64,000 nucleotides of DNA from the NCBI RefSeq assembly GCF_016107525.1, contig NZ_JABASR010000007.1, positions 124,001-188,000 of the forward strand, given 5' to 3'. The stretch comes from Psychrobacter aquimaris (lineage in GTDB: Bacteria > Pseudomonadota > Gammaproteobacteria > Pseudomonadales > Moraxellaceae). Under the pieces are notes generated by a model. That model was not told the DNA's origin. It searched no databases and saw nothing but the letters and a program-made list of their open reading frames with translations. This document shows positions 53,856 to 63,008 of the stretch, piece by piece (within the stretch, counting starts at the first letter, position 1; every line of letters starts with the position of its first letter). The translations under genes were made by a program, and so were the position numbers.

Positions 53856-55103
53856 TTAAAACGCATCCGCTGGCACAAAAACTTCACCGACCATGATACG
53901 CCTTGCTGAGCGGCTCATCGACACTTTTTTAGCTTGCCAGCGCCCATCGACCAGCTCAGTCTTACCACCGACAAGCAATGTACCTGATGGATGACCAAAA
54001 CGCACCTCTGCCAGCTCACCAGCGCCTGCCGCTTGATTGACGAGTGTGCCTTGTGTGGTTGCAGCAGCGGCTATCGCAACGGCGGCTGTGCCCATCATGG
54101 CGTGATGCAGTTGCCCCATACTCATGGCACGAACGACCAAATCGATATCACTAGCATCAACTGACTTACCACTAGAGGCCGTATAGCTCTGTGCTGCGCC
54201 AACCCAAGCAACTTTAGGAATATGCTGACTGGTCTGTGCCTCGCTCACGTCTTTAAACAATCCCATCGCCACACCGCCTTTAGCACGGATTTTCTCAAGT
54301 TTGGTGAGTAACTCATTGTCGCTATTGATGTCGCCTTGCAACTCAGTACCAGCAAAGCCTAAATCTTCTGCTTTCATAAAGATGGTTGGGATACCTGCAC
54401 TAATAAAGGTAGCTTTGACGCTATCGGCATTTAGACCGCAGCCAGATACATCGAAGTCATCGACCAAGTTGCCAGTAGGGAACATATCACTAGTAGCGTC
54501 CACAGGGTCGATAAACTCAATTTTGACTTCAGCCGCTGGGAAGGTCACACCGTCTAATTCAAAGTCGCCCGTTTCTTGAACGTGTACTTTATCATTTACG
54601 TCTTTATAGACTGGCACATGGGCAATAATGGTTTTACCGATATTCTCTTGCCAAATGCGTACTTCACAAATACCGCTATCCGCATTGTCATCGATGCTGT
54701 CAGCAATCTTGTCAGCATCAACCAGCCCCATATTAATGGCACAGGCACCAACGGCTGCGGTTAAGTTGCCACAGTTTCCTGCCCAATCAATCATTGGCTT
54801 GGCGATATTGACTTGTCCAAACAGATAATTCACGTCATGATCTGATTTATCAGAGGCCGACAAAATAACCGTCTTTGACGTGCTAGAGCTGCCATTGCCG
54901 AGACCATCGATTTGCTTGCCGTAAGGATCTGGGCTGCCGATGACACGTAGCAAAAACTTATCACGTGGCTCGCCAGCGACTTGGCAACGCTCAGGTAAAT
55001 CAGATATTTTAAAGAAAGTGCCTTTTGAGGTGCCGCCGCGCATATAAGTAGCGGGGACAGATAGTTGTGGGGCGAAAGCAGAGTTTGGTTGGGTCATCTT
55101 CAA
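53856..55103 (-). CDS. prpF: 2-methylaconitate cis-trans isomerase (PrpF)
   Basis: 415 residues. N-terminal SVPATYMRGGTSKGTFFK and DLPERC are the PrpF signature; later GNCGNLTAAVGACAINMGLV and GAAQSYTASSGKSVDASDID agree. It isomerises the product of AcnD so that AcnB can continue in the AcnD-PrpF branch of the methylcitrate cycle. The gene lies downstream of acnD on the same strand, with an excalibur gene and a toxin-antitoxin pair between them. Confidence 0.93.
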   Translation of the reverse strand: MKMTQPNSAFAPQLSVPATYMRGGTSKGTFFKISDLPERCQVAGEPRDKFLLRVIGSPDPYGKQIDGLGNGSSSTSKTVILSASDKSDHDVNYLFGQVNIAKPMIDWAGNCGNLTAAVGACAINMGLVDADKIADSIDDNADSGICEVRIWQENIGKTIIAHVPVYKDVNDKVHVQETGDFELDGVTFPAAEVKIEFIDPVDATSDMFPTGNLVDDFDVSGCGLNADSVKATFISAGIPTIFMKAEDLGFAGTELQGDINSDNELLTKLEKIRAKGGVAMGLFKDVSEAQTSQHIPKVAWVGAAQSYTASSGKSVDASDIDLVVRAMSMGQLHHAMMGTAAVAIAAAATTQGTLVNQAAGAGELAEVRFGHPSGTLLVGGKTELVDGRWQAKKVSMSRSARRIMVGEVFVPADAF

Positions 55104-55144
55104 AGTTCCTTTTTTATGGTATTTTTTAAAATAAAATTAATTGA

Positions 55145-55873
55145 CTAGCGTTTTTTTCTGCAATGACTACGCACTCTAGTACCATTTTTTCTTACATAAC
55201 CGTTTACCCAAGCTTCACTTGCAGTACATTGGTTTGTATAACTTCTTTGATTTTGAAAAACTTCACAAGGAATGCCATCATTATCGGCATCTAAATTGTA
55301 TGGGTCATAATCTGCATTAAATCCATGTTTCTTGAAAAATTGCATTGCCTCAACTTGGCTATCGAAATCTTTACAGCTGTAACTACCAGATAAAGGAGTT
55401 TCTGCCAAAGTCATTTTTGGGATGTTCGGTTTTGTCTTTAAATAGGAATCAGCGCCATCTGCCAATAAAAAGATATTAGGACTTACACCTATAAAAATTT
55501 CTCTACGTGTCTCCGAGGGGTCAAACGCAACCAAAATTTTTGTTTCGTTGAAATAATAGGCTTTACCATAAAAATCTATTGCGCCGTCGTCATCGCGGGA
55601 AACAAACCAGTCAGAGTAGGGTGTGAGCTGATGTCCAAAGGATTTTACAGAAGATTCCCAATCAACGATAAAGCGTGTCTGATCTTCTCCATAACTACCG
55701 CATAGCCAGTCGGTTTCAGGGTCTTGAAGTGCGTAAGAATCACAAGTGGCTACTGCGCTGCCCAAGCTGTTTAGCGCTTTTTTTGAAAAATTATAATAAG
55801 TAGCTTCCCTGTCCATTTCCTTAGCAAAGCATGAACTGCAAAACATGAGTATTATTAGAAATAGGTACTTCAT
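55145..55873 (-). CDS. Secreted protein with excalibur calcium-binding domain
   Basis: 242 residues with a clear signal peptide (MKYLFLIILMFCSSCFA). Near the C-terminus is the excalibur motif, DPYNLDADNDGIPCEVF (D-x-D-x-D-G-I-P-C-E), a calcium-binding loop; four cysteines outside may form disulphides. Residues 30-150 are not recognised. Sits alone in the methylcitrate cluster without obvious link to its metabolism. Confidence 0.8.
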   Translation of the reverse strand: MKYLFLIILMFCSSCFAKEMDREATYYNFSKKALNSLGSAVATCDSYALQDPETDWLCGSYGEDQTRFIVDWESSVKSFGHQLTPYSDWFVSRDDDGAIDFYGKAYYFNETKILVAFDPSETRREIFIGVSPNIFLLADGADSYLKTKPNIPKMTLAETPLSGSYSCKDFDSQVEAMQFFKKHGFNADYDPYNLDADNDGIPCEVFQNQRSYTNQCTASEAWVNGYVRKNGTRVRSHCRKKR

Positions 55874-55955
55874 GCTTGAACCTTAAATGTGAAATTTATA
55901 TAACATTGGATAGGTTGGGAGGATGAAACGACTCCCAACGAATAATTTTTTAAAA

Positions 55956-56216
55956 TTAATAATGATAGCGACAAGAGATAACAGTCAGATAGTTATCATC
56001 GACGGCATATACCAACCGATTGGCGTCATCGATACGTCTTGACCAAAATCCAGATAGGTTTTCTTTTAGGGGTTCAGGTTTACCAATGCCTTCAAACGGA
56101 CTGCGCTTGCAGTCGGTGATGAGCTTATTGATACGTTTAAGTGTTTTTTTGTCTTGTGTCTGCCAGTACAGGTAATCCTTCCACGCTGCATCGGTCCATG
56201 CTAATTGCTCACTCAT
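55956..56216 (-). CDS. yoeB: YoeB-type ribosome-dependent mRNA interferase toxin
   Basis: 86 residues from ATG at 56216, with AGGG eight bases upstream; a TTG at 56255 would overlap the antitoxin stop but adds residues not found in the family. Conserved WTDAAWKDYLYWQ, INKLITDC-KRSPFEGIGKPEPLK, GFWSRRI, and the active-site end ISCRYHY (H-Y at the terminus) match YoeB. Downstream partner of the antitoxin. Confidence 0.92.
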   Translation of the reverse strand: MSEQLAWTDAAWKDYLYWQTQDKKTLKRINKLITDCKRSPFEGIGKPEPLKENLSGFWSRRIDDANRLVYAVDDNYLTVISCRYHY

Positions 56217-56251
56217 TGTTAGACCCTTTGGATTGATTAAAGCCTTTGAGT

Positions 56252-56578
56252 TCAAGCATTTTCAATGTCGCTATCCGTATGCTTATTGTCATCGCTGCTA
56301 CCATCACTTTTACCACTGTCATCTGCCGTATCAATTAGCTCACGCGGAACAGTCTTGCCAGCTTTATATTGGGCAATAGAGTCCGCTAAGTGCGCCGCAT
56401 TGGCAGGAGATTTTAGTAGATAGACGGTTTCCATCAGGCTATTGTAATAATCAAGTGACATCACAACTGCATCATCAGCGTCACGGCGGGTCACGATAGT
56501 GGCGTTGGCATCATCATTTACCGTATCTAGGACGGACTTTAGGTGCTTTCTGGCTTCTGAAAAACTAACGACTCTCAT
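56252..56578 (-). CDS. yefM: YefM/Phd-type antitoxin
   Basis: 108 residues. N-terminal DNA-binding Phd/YefM domain (MRVVSFSEARKHLKSVLDTV, RRDADDAVVMSLDYYNSLMET). The family is usually 80-90 residues; the C-terminal ~25 residues here are acidic and S/D-rich, an extension after the toxin-binding part. It would bind and silence YoeB and repress the pair. Located immediately upstream of the toxin. Confidence 0.92.
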   Translation of the reverse strand: MRVVSFSEARKHLKSVLDTVNDDANATIVTRRDADDAVVMSLDYYNSLMETVYLLKSPANAAHLADSIAQYKAGKTVPRELIDTADDSGKSDGSSDDNKHTDSDIENA

Positions 56579-56810
56579 GGCTTACTCCTTTCATGACATT
56601 CTGCATAACTTGTACAATATATAGTACATATTACGCTATTGGTTAAGTAAACTCAATATTTAGCTACTATCCAATACTTAGGCATAAGTAACAAAACTCA
56701 GTGTATAGAACGCAAAAGAAAATAAAAGCCGATGTCATATAAACAAGTTATACAACAGCGGCGATTTTTATGCTTTGTGGTTTATCACACTGAAGGCCTG
56801 CATGATAACC

Positions 56811-59480
56811 TTAGACGATATCGAGTGTACCTTCGATAAACTCTTTAGCAAAACGCTGTAGCATACCGCCTGCGTTGTACATTTTTACTTCGTCAGCAGT
56901 ATCTAAACGGCAGATAATTGGCGTCTCAGTGGTACTACCATCAGTACGATGAATCACCAACGTCATTAACCCGCCAGCAGAGACTTCGCCCGTTACATCA
57001 AAGGTCTCCGTGCCATCGATATTTAATGTATGGCGAGTTGTGCCTTCTTCGAACTGTAGAGGTAGAGCGCCCATACCTACCAAATTTTGACGATGAATAC
57101 GTTCAAAGTCTTCAGCGACAACGGCTTCCACGCCAGCGAGACGGACACCTTTGGCCGCCCAGTCACGACTTGAACCTTGACCATAACCATCACCTGCGAT
57201 GATAATAAGCGGCTGCTCACGGTTCATATAGGTTTCGATTGCTTCCCACATACGCATGACTTGACCTTCTGGCTCGACGCGCGCCAGTGAACCTTGGATA
57301 ACGTCACCGCTCCTACTATCAATGCCGTCACGTACCATCTCGTTCAATAGTTTAGGATTGGCAAAGGTGGCACGTTGCGCGGTTAAATGGTCACCGCGAT
57401 GGGTCGCGTATGAGTTATAGTCCTCAGCGGGTAGGCCCATCGTGTCCAAATACTCGCCAGCTGCCGATGCACCTAAAATGGCGTTTGATGGTGACATATG
57501 GTCAGTGGTGATGTTGTCACCAAGCACTGCCAACGGACGCATACCTTTTAGTTTGTTCATCGCTGCCATTTTGCCTTCCCAATACGGCGGACGGCGAATA
57601 TAAGTGGTCATTTCACGCCAGTCGTACAATGGGCTTAACGCTTTGCCCGTGTCTTTTTTGGCTTCGTCAAACATGGGAATATATACAGCATTGAACTGCT
57701 CAGGCTTCACGGCAGCAGCAACGATGGCATCAACTTCTTCATCATCAAACCAGATGTCTTTTAGATACACATCATTGCCGTCTTGGTCTTTGCCCAACGA
57801 GTCTTTCTCAATATCAAAGCGAATGTTACCGGCGATGGCATAAGCGATAACGAGCGGCGGTGATGCCAAAAATGCTTGCTTGGCATACGGATGGATACGA
57901 CCATCAAAGTTACGGTTACCAGACAGCACAGCCGTAGTAAATAAATCGTTATCAATGATTTCTTTTTCGATATCAGGATCGAGCGCGCCGCTCATGCCGT
58001 TACACGTCGTACAGGCAAAACCAACCACGTCAAAGCCGATTTCTTGCAATTCTGGCATCAAACCTGCTTCTTCTAGGTACATTTTTACGGTCTTTGAGCC
58101 GGGTGCGAGTGAAGACTTCACCCAAGGTTTACGTAGTAATCCTTTGGCATTGGCGTTACGAGCGACAAGGCCTGCGGCGACCATGTTACGAGGGTTCGAA
58201 GTATTGGTACAGCTGGTGATAGCTGCGATAATCACTGCGCCATCTGGCATCAAACCATCTTTGGGTTCAGGTAGTTTTTCATCAGCACCATGAGCAATAC
58301 CTTTGGCAACCAAGTCAGTAGTCGATACACGTGCATGTGGACGCGAAGGGCCTGCCATATTACGTACCACTGCTGATAAATCAAACTCCAGCACACGTGC
58401 GTATTCGGCTTTTTCCATACCGTCAGCCCATAATCCAGTTTGTTTAGCATACTGCTCAACCAATTTGATCTGAGCCTCAGAACGACCAGTCAGACGTAGA
58501 TAGTCAATAGTTTGCTCATCGATATAGAACATCGCAGCAGTGGCGCCATATTCAGGCGTCATATTGGAGATAGAAGCACGATCACCGACACTTAACTGAC
58601 GTGCGCCTTCACCAAAGAATTCAATATAGGTAGAGACCACGCCTGCATCACGTAAAAACTCAGTCATCGCAAGCACGAGATCCGTGCCGGTAATGCCTTT
58701 TTGCAATTTGCCTGTTAATTTAACACCAACATAATCAGGTAGGCGCATGTATGATGGGTTGCCTAGCATGACGCTTTCGGCCTCAAGTCCGCCAACCCCG
58801 ATTGAGATAACGCCTAGCGCATCGACCATAGGTGTGTGGCTATCAGTACCGACTAACGTATCGGCAAATGCAACTTCTTCACCGGCTTTATTGTGCACGA
58901 CCTGTACGACAGGCGACATTTTTTCTAGGTTGATCTGATGCATGATGCCGTTACCCGGTGGCACGACATTGACATTATCAAAAGCATACTGACACCAGTT
59001 GATAAAGTGAAAACGGTCATCGTTACGGCGTTCTTCGATAGCACGGTTTTTCTCAAATGCGTCTTCTTCAAAGCCTGCGTGCTCAACCGCCAATGAATGA
59101 TCAACGATAAGCTGAGTCGGCACGATAGGGTTTACTTTAGAAGGATCACCGCCTTGTTCAGCAATGGCATCACGCAAGCCAGCCAAATCAACAAAAGCCG
59201 TCTGACCCAAGATATCGTGACACACCACGCGGGCAGGGTACCAAGGAAAATCAAGATCTTGCTTGCCTTCGATATGCTGCTTTAGCGCATCGGTTAACTC
59301 TTCTGGTGGGCAACGGCGTACTAGGTTTTCACACAATACTTTTGATGAGTACGGGAGCTTGTCATAAGCACCCGCTTGGATACTCTCGACAGCCTCACGT
59401 GTGTCAAAATAATAAAGATCAGTACCTGGAAGCGGCTTTTTAAATTGTTCGTTCATTGGTTGTACTAGGGCGTTGTCCAT
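56811..59480 (-). CDS. acnD: 2-methylcitrate dehydratase, Fe-S dependent (AcnD)
   Basis: 889 residues, the aconitase-A fold. Iron-sulphur ligand motifs AITSCTNTSNPRN and GFACTTCNGMSG are present; C-terminal swivel QGSSRDWAAKGVRLAG and DGTETFDVTGEVSAGG. AcnD is the member that acts in propionate use, with PrpF; the neighbours prpC and prpF support this over a housekeeping aconitase. Start has a GTGACTTA-type leader on the minus strand; other starts are not needed. Confidence 0.93.
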   Translation of the reverse strand: MDNALVQPMNEQFKKPLPGTDLYYFDTREAVESIQAGAYDKLPYSSKVLCENLVRRCPPEELTDALKQHIEGKQDLDFPWYPARVVCHDILGQTAFVDLAGLRDAIAEQGGDPSKVNPIVPTQLIVDHSLAVEHAGFEEDAFEKNRAIEERRNDDRFHFINWCQYAFDNVNVVPPGNGIMHQINLEKMSPVVQVVHNKAGEEVAFADTLVGTDSHTPMVDALGVISIGVGGLEAESVMLGNPSYMRLPDYVGVKLTGKLQKGITGTDLVLAMTEFLRDAGVVSTYIEFFGEGARQLSVGDRASISNMTPEYGATAAMFYIDEQTIDYLRLTGRSEAQIKLVEQYAKQTGLWADGMEKAEYARVLEFDLSAVVRNMAGPSRPHARVSTTDLVAKGIAHGADEKLPEPKDGLMPDGAVIIAAITSCTNTSNPRNMVAAGLVARNANAKGLLRKPWVKSSLAPGSKTVKMYLEEAGLMPELQEIGFDVVGFACTTCNGMSGALDPDIEKEIIDNDLFTTAVLSGNRNFDGRIHPYAKQAFLASPPLVIAYAIAGNIRFDIEKDSLGKDQDGNDVYLKDIWFDDEEVDAIVAAAVKPEQFNAVYIPMFDEAKKDTGKALSPLYDWREMTTYIRRPPYWEGKMAAMNKLKGMRPLAVLGDNITTDHMSPSNAILGASAAGEYLDTMGLPAEDYNSYATHRGDHLTAQRATFANPKLLNEMVRDGIDSRSGDVIQGSLARVEPEGQVMRMWEAIETYMNREQPLIIIAGDGYGQGSSRDWAAKGVRLAGVEAVVAEDFERIHRQNLVGMGALPLQFEEGTTRHTLNIDGTETFDVTGEVSAGGLMTLVIHRTDGSTTETPIICRLDTADEVKMYNAGGMLQRFAKEFIEGTLDIV

Positions 59481-59764
59481 AAGTCACCTTTGGCGGTTGG
59501 CTGATTTAAATGAATAATTAAGCGTCAATATTAGGTAAAAAAGTCATTCCTTTAGCAAAACCATCATTTGCTTTTGTAGGCTTTGCTAAAGAAGTGATAT
59601 TAGAATTAAAAGGGCATGGTCTATAAAAAAGATAGCGTATGACGATTAAACCTAGAAAGATCATAGCAAGGCTCAATCATCATACTTCTATCAGCTAGCG
59701 GCAGTGCTAGCTGATAATAATTACTTAGCAATAAACACTTAACAGTAGCTATTTAATAATAAAC

Positions 59765-60904
59765 TTAACGCGCACTCATATCAGGCACAGGACGCAATTC
59801 TTCACCTGTATATTCTGCACTTGGGCGAATGATACGGTTATTTGCACGTTGCTCAAATACGTGAGCGGCCCAGCCTGTTAGGCGTGAACAGACAAAAATA
59901 GGCGTGAACAACTTGGTTGGGATGCCCATGAAGTGATAGGCAGACGCATGGAAAAAGTCAGCATTACAGAATAGCTTTTTCTCGCGCCACATGACTTCTT
60001 CACAGCGTACTGATACTGGATATAAAACTTCATCACCAACGTCAGCGGCTAGCTTCTCAGCCCAACCTTTAATCACCACGTTACGCGGATCTGATTCGCT
60101 ATAGATAGCATGACCAAAGCCCATAATTTTGTCTTTACGTGCCAGCATACCCATCATCTCGGTTTCGGCTTCATCAGGTGAGCTAAAACCTTCAATCATA
60201 TCCATCGCTGCTTCGTTAGCGCCGCCATGCAATGGACCACGTAGTGAGCCGATTGCGCCGGTGATACAAGAATGAATGTCAGACAAAGTAGATGCACATA
60301 CACGAGCGGTAAAGGTTGAGGCATTAAACTCATGCTCTGCGTACAAGATAAGCGAGACGTTCATGACTTTTTCGTGTAGCTCGTTTGGTTTTTCACCTTT
60401 AAGCAAATGCAAAAAATGACCGCCAATGGTAGCGTCATCCGTATCAGTCTCGATACGCACATTGTCATGAGTAAAACGATACCAGTAGTTGATGATCGAT
60501 GGAAATGTGGCCAACATACGATCAGCTTTATCGTTTTGCTCAGCAAAGTCAGTTTCGGTCTCAAGATTACCAAGCATAGAGCAACCAGTACGTAACACAT
60601 CCATTGGATGGGAGTCGGCTGGGATACGCTCAAGAACGTCTTTTAGCGCTTGCGGCAAACTGCGCAAGCTTTTGAGCTTAGCTTGATAGGCATCAAGTTC
60701 ACTTTGAGTAGGCAAGTTGCCGTATAGTAGCAAATAGGCCACTTCTTCAAAAATACATTTATCTGCCAGCTCTGATACATCATAACCGCGATAGGTCAGA
60801 CCAGAGCCTGATTTGCCGACCGTAGATAGAGCGGTCTTGCCAGCGACTTGTCCGCGTAGACCTGCGCCTGACAATACTTTTGTTGATTGGTTTTGTGCTG
60901 CCAT
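59765..60904 (-). CDS. prpC: 2-methylcitrate synthase
   Basis: 379 residues. Citrate synthase motifs GSLRGPLHGGANEAAMDMI and GFGHAIYSESDPR, with YRGYDVSELADKC at the N-terminus, as in PrpC rather than GltA (about 430 residues). It joins propionyl-CoA and oxaloacetate. Followed on the same strand by acnD after about 280 bases of AT-rich, gene-free sequence. Confidence 0.93.
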   Translation of the reverse strand: MAAQNQSTKVLSGAGLRGQVAGKTALSTVGKSGSGLTYRGYDVSELADKCIFEEVAYLLLYGNLPTQSELDAYQAKLKSLRSLPQALKDVLERIPADSHPMDVLRTGCSMLGNLETETDFAEQNDKADRMLATFPSIINYWYRFTHDNVRIETDTDDATIGGHFLHLLKGEKPNELHEKVMNVSLILYAEHEFNASTFTARVCASTLSDIHSCITGAIGSLRGPLHGGANEAAMDMIEGFSSPDEAETEMMGMLARKDKIMGFGHAIYSESDPRNVVIKGWAEKLAADVGDEVLYPVSVRCEEVMWREKKLFCNADFFHASAYHFMGIPTKLFTPIFVCSRLTGWAAHVFEQRANNRIIRPSAEYTGEELRPVPDMSAR

Positions 60905-61026
60905 GTTTACATTCCTTTTGTGGGTAGCTTTTTTGAGTTGAAAAAGGGAGTACTTATAAAGGGAGCTCTTATAATTAATTTGTTCAGTGATCCATTCATT
61001 AGTGAATTACTGACTACAGTTAAATA

Positions 61027-61668
61027 CTACTTAGCCTCTGGGCCATCTAAATCGACATTACAACGCTTAAATTCAGCTTCGATAGGGCCATTCAAGACTT
61101 CCATCGCGCTGCCTTCGCCTTCAGCATTATTGATCTTCATATACTTCACACCCAGCGGTGACTCCATGAATGTCTGAATCTCAGTCATTTCTTCTGGAGT
61201 AGGTTCAGCCATTGGCGTTGCAACTTCTTCACCATTCATGACGCGCAATTGCTCATTGCCAAAAGCAATCAACTTTTTCCCCACATCTGACGTATAAAAG
61301 TCATCTAACTCTTTTAACTCTGCATCGGTAAACTGACTCTTATAAAAACGATCAACTTCCGCTTTACCCAAATTCTTATCACGTGATTCAAGGCAGCTGA
61401 CTTGCTCTGCACTAAGTGCCCCACTATTAATAACTGGTGCAAATAGTAAGCTGTTGACGGTATCTAGCGTAATCGTTGTCATGACCAAGTCGTTTTGGGC
61501 ATCAGTATCTGATGGTGCAGCTTGGGTAACAGCAGTGTCGCTCGCATCACTGGTGGTATCTTCAACGGTTTCTGGTGTTTTATCACAGCCCGTCATGAAT
61601 AACAGCGCAGCAAGCGTGCTACTAAGTAGTGAGGATTTGACAACAGTATTAGACGTAAAAAATGACAT
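61027..61668 (-). CDS. Lipoprotein with DUF2059-like C-terminus
   Basis: I chose ATG at 61668 (TTTAGG upstream); a TTG at 61719 would add 17 residues. Signal peptide followed by lipobox LLFMTGC (near residue 28), so the cysteine is probably lipidated. Polar acidic linker, then about 110 residues with FYKSQFTDAELKELDDFYTSDVGKKLIAF, like the DUF2059 helical domain. It stands between prpB and prpC on the same strand and may be co-transcribed. Role unknown. Confidence 0.8.
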   Translation of the reverse strand: MSFFTSNTVVKSSLLSSTLAALLFMTGCDKTPETVEDTTSDASDTAVTQAAPSDTDAQNDLVMTTITLDTVNSLLFAPVINSGALSAEQVSCLESRDKNLGKAEVDRFYKSQFTDAELKELDDFYTSDVGKKLIAFGNEQLRVMNGEEVATPMAEPTPEEMTEIQTFMESPLGVKYMKINNAEGEGSAMEVLNGPIEAEFKRCNVDLDGPEAK

Positions 61669-61761
61669 AAATAACCTAAAATTAAATGAAGACGGATTTC
61701 GAAAAGATAAAGCACTCAAAGGTGATTTATCCTATCGGAGTTGCCAATGACTAATCATTAA

Positions 61762-62655
61762 CTACTTATTATCAGCAAATAGCTTGTCTAGTGTCTGCTC
61801 AAACTCATGATAGTTTAAGAAATCATACAGCTCCATGCGGGTTTGCATGGTATCGACGACTTTTTCTTGTGTGCCATCAGTCAATAGATGCTGATAAACG
61901 TTCAACGCTGCTTTGTTCATCGCGCGGAAGGCTGATAGTGGATAGAGCACCATATCGACACCCACGCCATACAGCTGGTCAGTGGTATATAGATCTGTCT
62001 GACCAAACTCTGTCATGTTTGCTAGTACTGGAATGTCGAGTACATCAGTAAATTTACGATACATCTCGATATCTGTGAGCGCTTCTGCAAAGATCATGTC
62101 TGCGCCCGCTTCCTGAAAAGCAACGGCACGTTCAACAGCAGCGTCTAAGCCTTCGACTGATAGCGCATCAGTACGCGCCATGACCACAAAGTCAGTGTCA
62201 GTTTTGGCATCCAATGCGGCTTTTAGACGATCGACCATCTCTGAGATGCTAACAATTTCTTTATTTGGGCGATGACCACAACGCTTTTGCGCGACTTGGT
62301 CTTCGATATGTACCGCTGCAACGCCTGCTTTCTCCATTTTTTTGATGGTTTGAGCAATGTTAAACGCGCCGCCAAAGCCAGTATCGATATCTACCAGGAG
62401 AGGAGTGTCGACCGCATCGGTGATACGTCGTGCATCTTCTAGTACATTATCAAGACTGGTCATGCCCAGATCAGGCAAGCCAAATGAAGCGTTTGCCACG
62501 CCAGCACCAGAGAGATACAACGCTTGATGACCGACTTGGGTTGCCATCATAGCGGTATAAGCGTTGATAGCACCTGCAATCTGTAAAGGCTGGTTATTGT
62601 CTTTTTTTTGAGTTAGAGCACTGCGAAAGCGTGCGCCTGCTGAAGGTAATGTCAT
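61762..62655 (-). CDS. prpB: 2-methylisocitrate lyase
   Basis: 297 residues from ATG at 62655, which matches the family start ([15 protein letters not shown]) and has AAGGAC upstream. An earlier GTG-free ATG at 62712 is open but adds 19 non-family residues. Conserved [18 protein letters not shown], and the catalytic [16 protein letters not shown] (KKCGH in other PrpB). It cleaves 2-methylisocitrate to pyruvate and succinate. First gene of the minus-strand prp run. Confidence 0.94.
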   Translation of the reverse strand: MTLPSAGARFRSALTQKKDNNQPLQIAGAINAYTAMMATQVGHQALYLSGAGVANASFGLPDLGMTSLDNVLEDARRITDAVDTPLLVDIDTGFGGAFNIAQTIKKMEKAGVAAVHIEDQVAQKRCGHRPNKEIVSISEMVDRLKAALDAKTDTDFVVMARTDALSVEGLDAAVERAVAFQEAGADMIFAEALTDIEMYRKFTDVLDIPVLANMTEFGQTDLYTTDQLYGVGVDMVLYPLSAFRAMNKAALNVYQHLLTDGTQEKVVDTMQTRMELYDFLNYHEFEQTLDKLFADNK

Positions 62656-63008
62656 ATGAGTGTCCTTGCATCGGGAGGTAATATTATCGTTGTTGTGTTC
62701 GATTATACCCAATAATCATTCACGGCAAAGCTTTGTTTAGGTGATATTAATTAATAAATTTAAATATAATATTTATAATAATTAACATTATTTATTATAT
62801 GAATAGCATTATCTGAAAAGTAGTGGTTTACTCAAACTATTATTCATATTGCTCAATTTGCAACGACATGTACAGCGCGTTATTTACATTTATTTACAAT
62901 AGCTGTTGCGACTATTTATGTCGATTAGCGATTTAAGCGTATAAAAAAGCCCTAGTAGCTAAGCTAAAAGGGCTTTTATGGTAGGAAGATATTTTTTTAA
63001 ATTAACGT
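62656..63008. other. Intergenic region upstream of prpB
   Basis: 353 bases, very AT-rich (62750-62815) and without a gene. It must hold the promoter of prpB. No clear operator was found; a GntR/PrpR-type regulator, common beside prpB, is absent in this window. Ends with the transporter terminator. Confidence 0.6.
62945..62977 (-). terminator. Terminator of the Nramp-like gene
   Basis: On the minus strand AAAAGCCCT and AGGGCTTTT pair around a 15-base loop, followed by a T-run; 31 bases after the transporter stop. Confidence 0.8.

Noticed and set aside
57880-58293. 137-codon plus-strand frame within acnD
   Set aside because: Shadow of the conserved AcnD sequence on the other strand.
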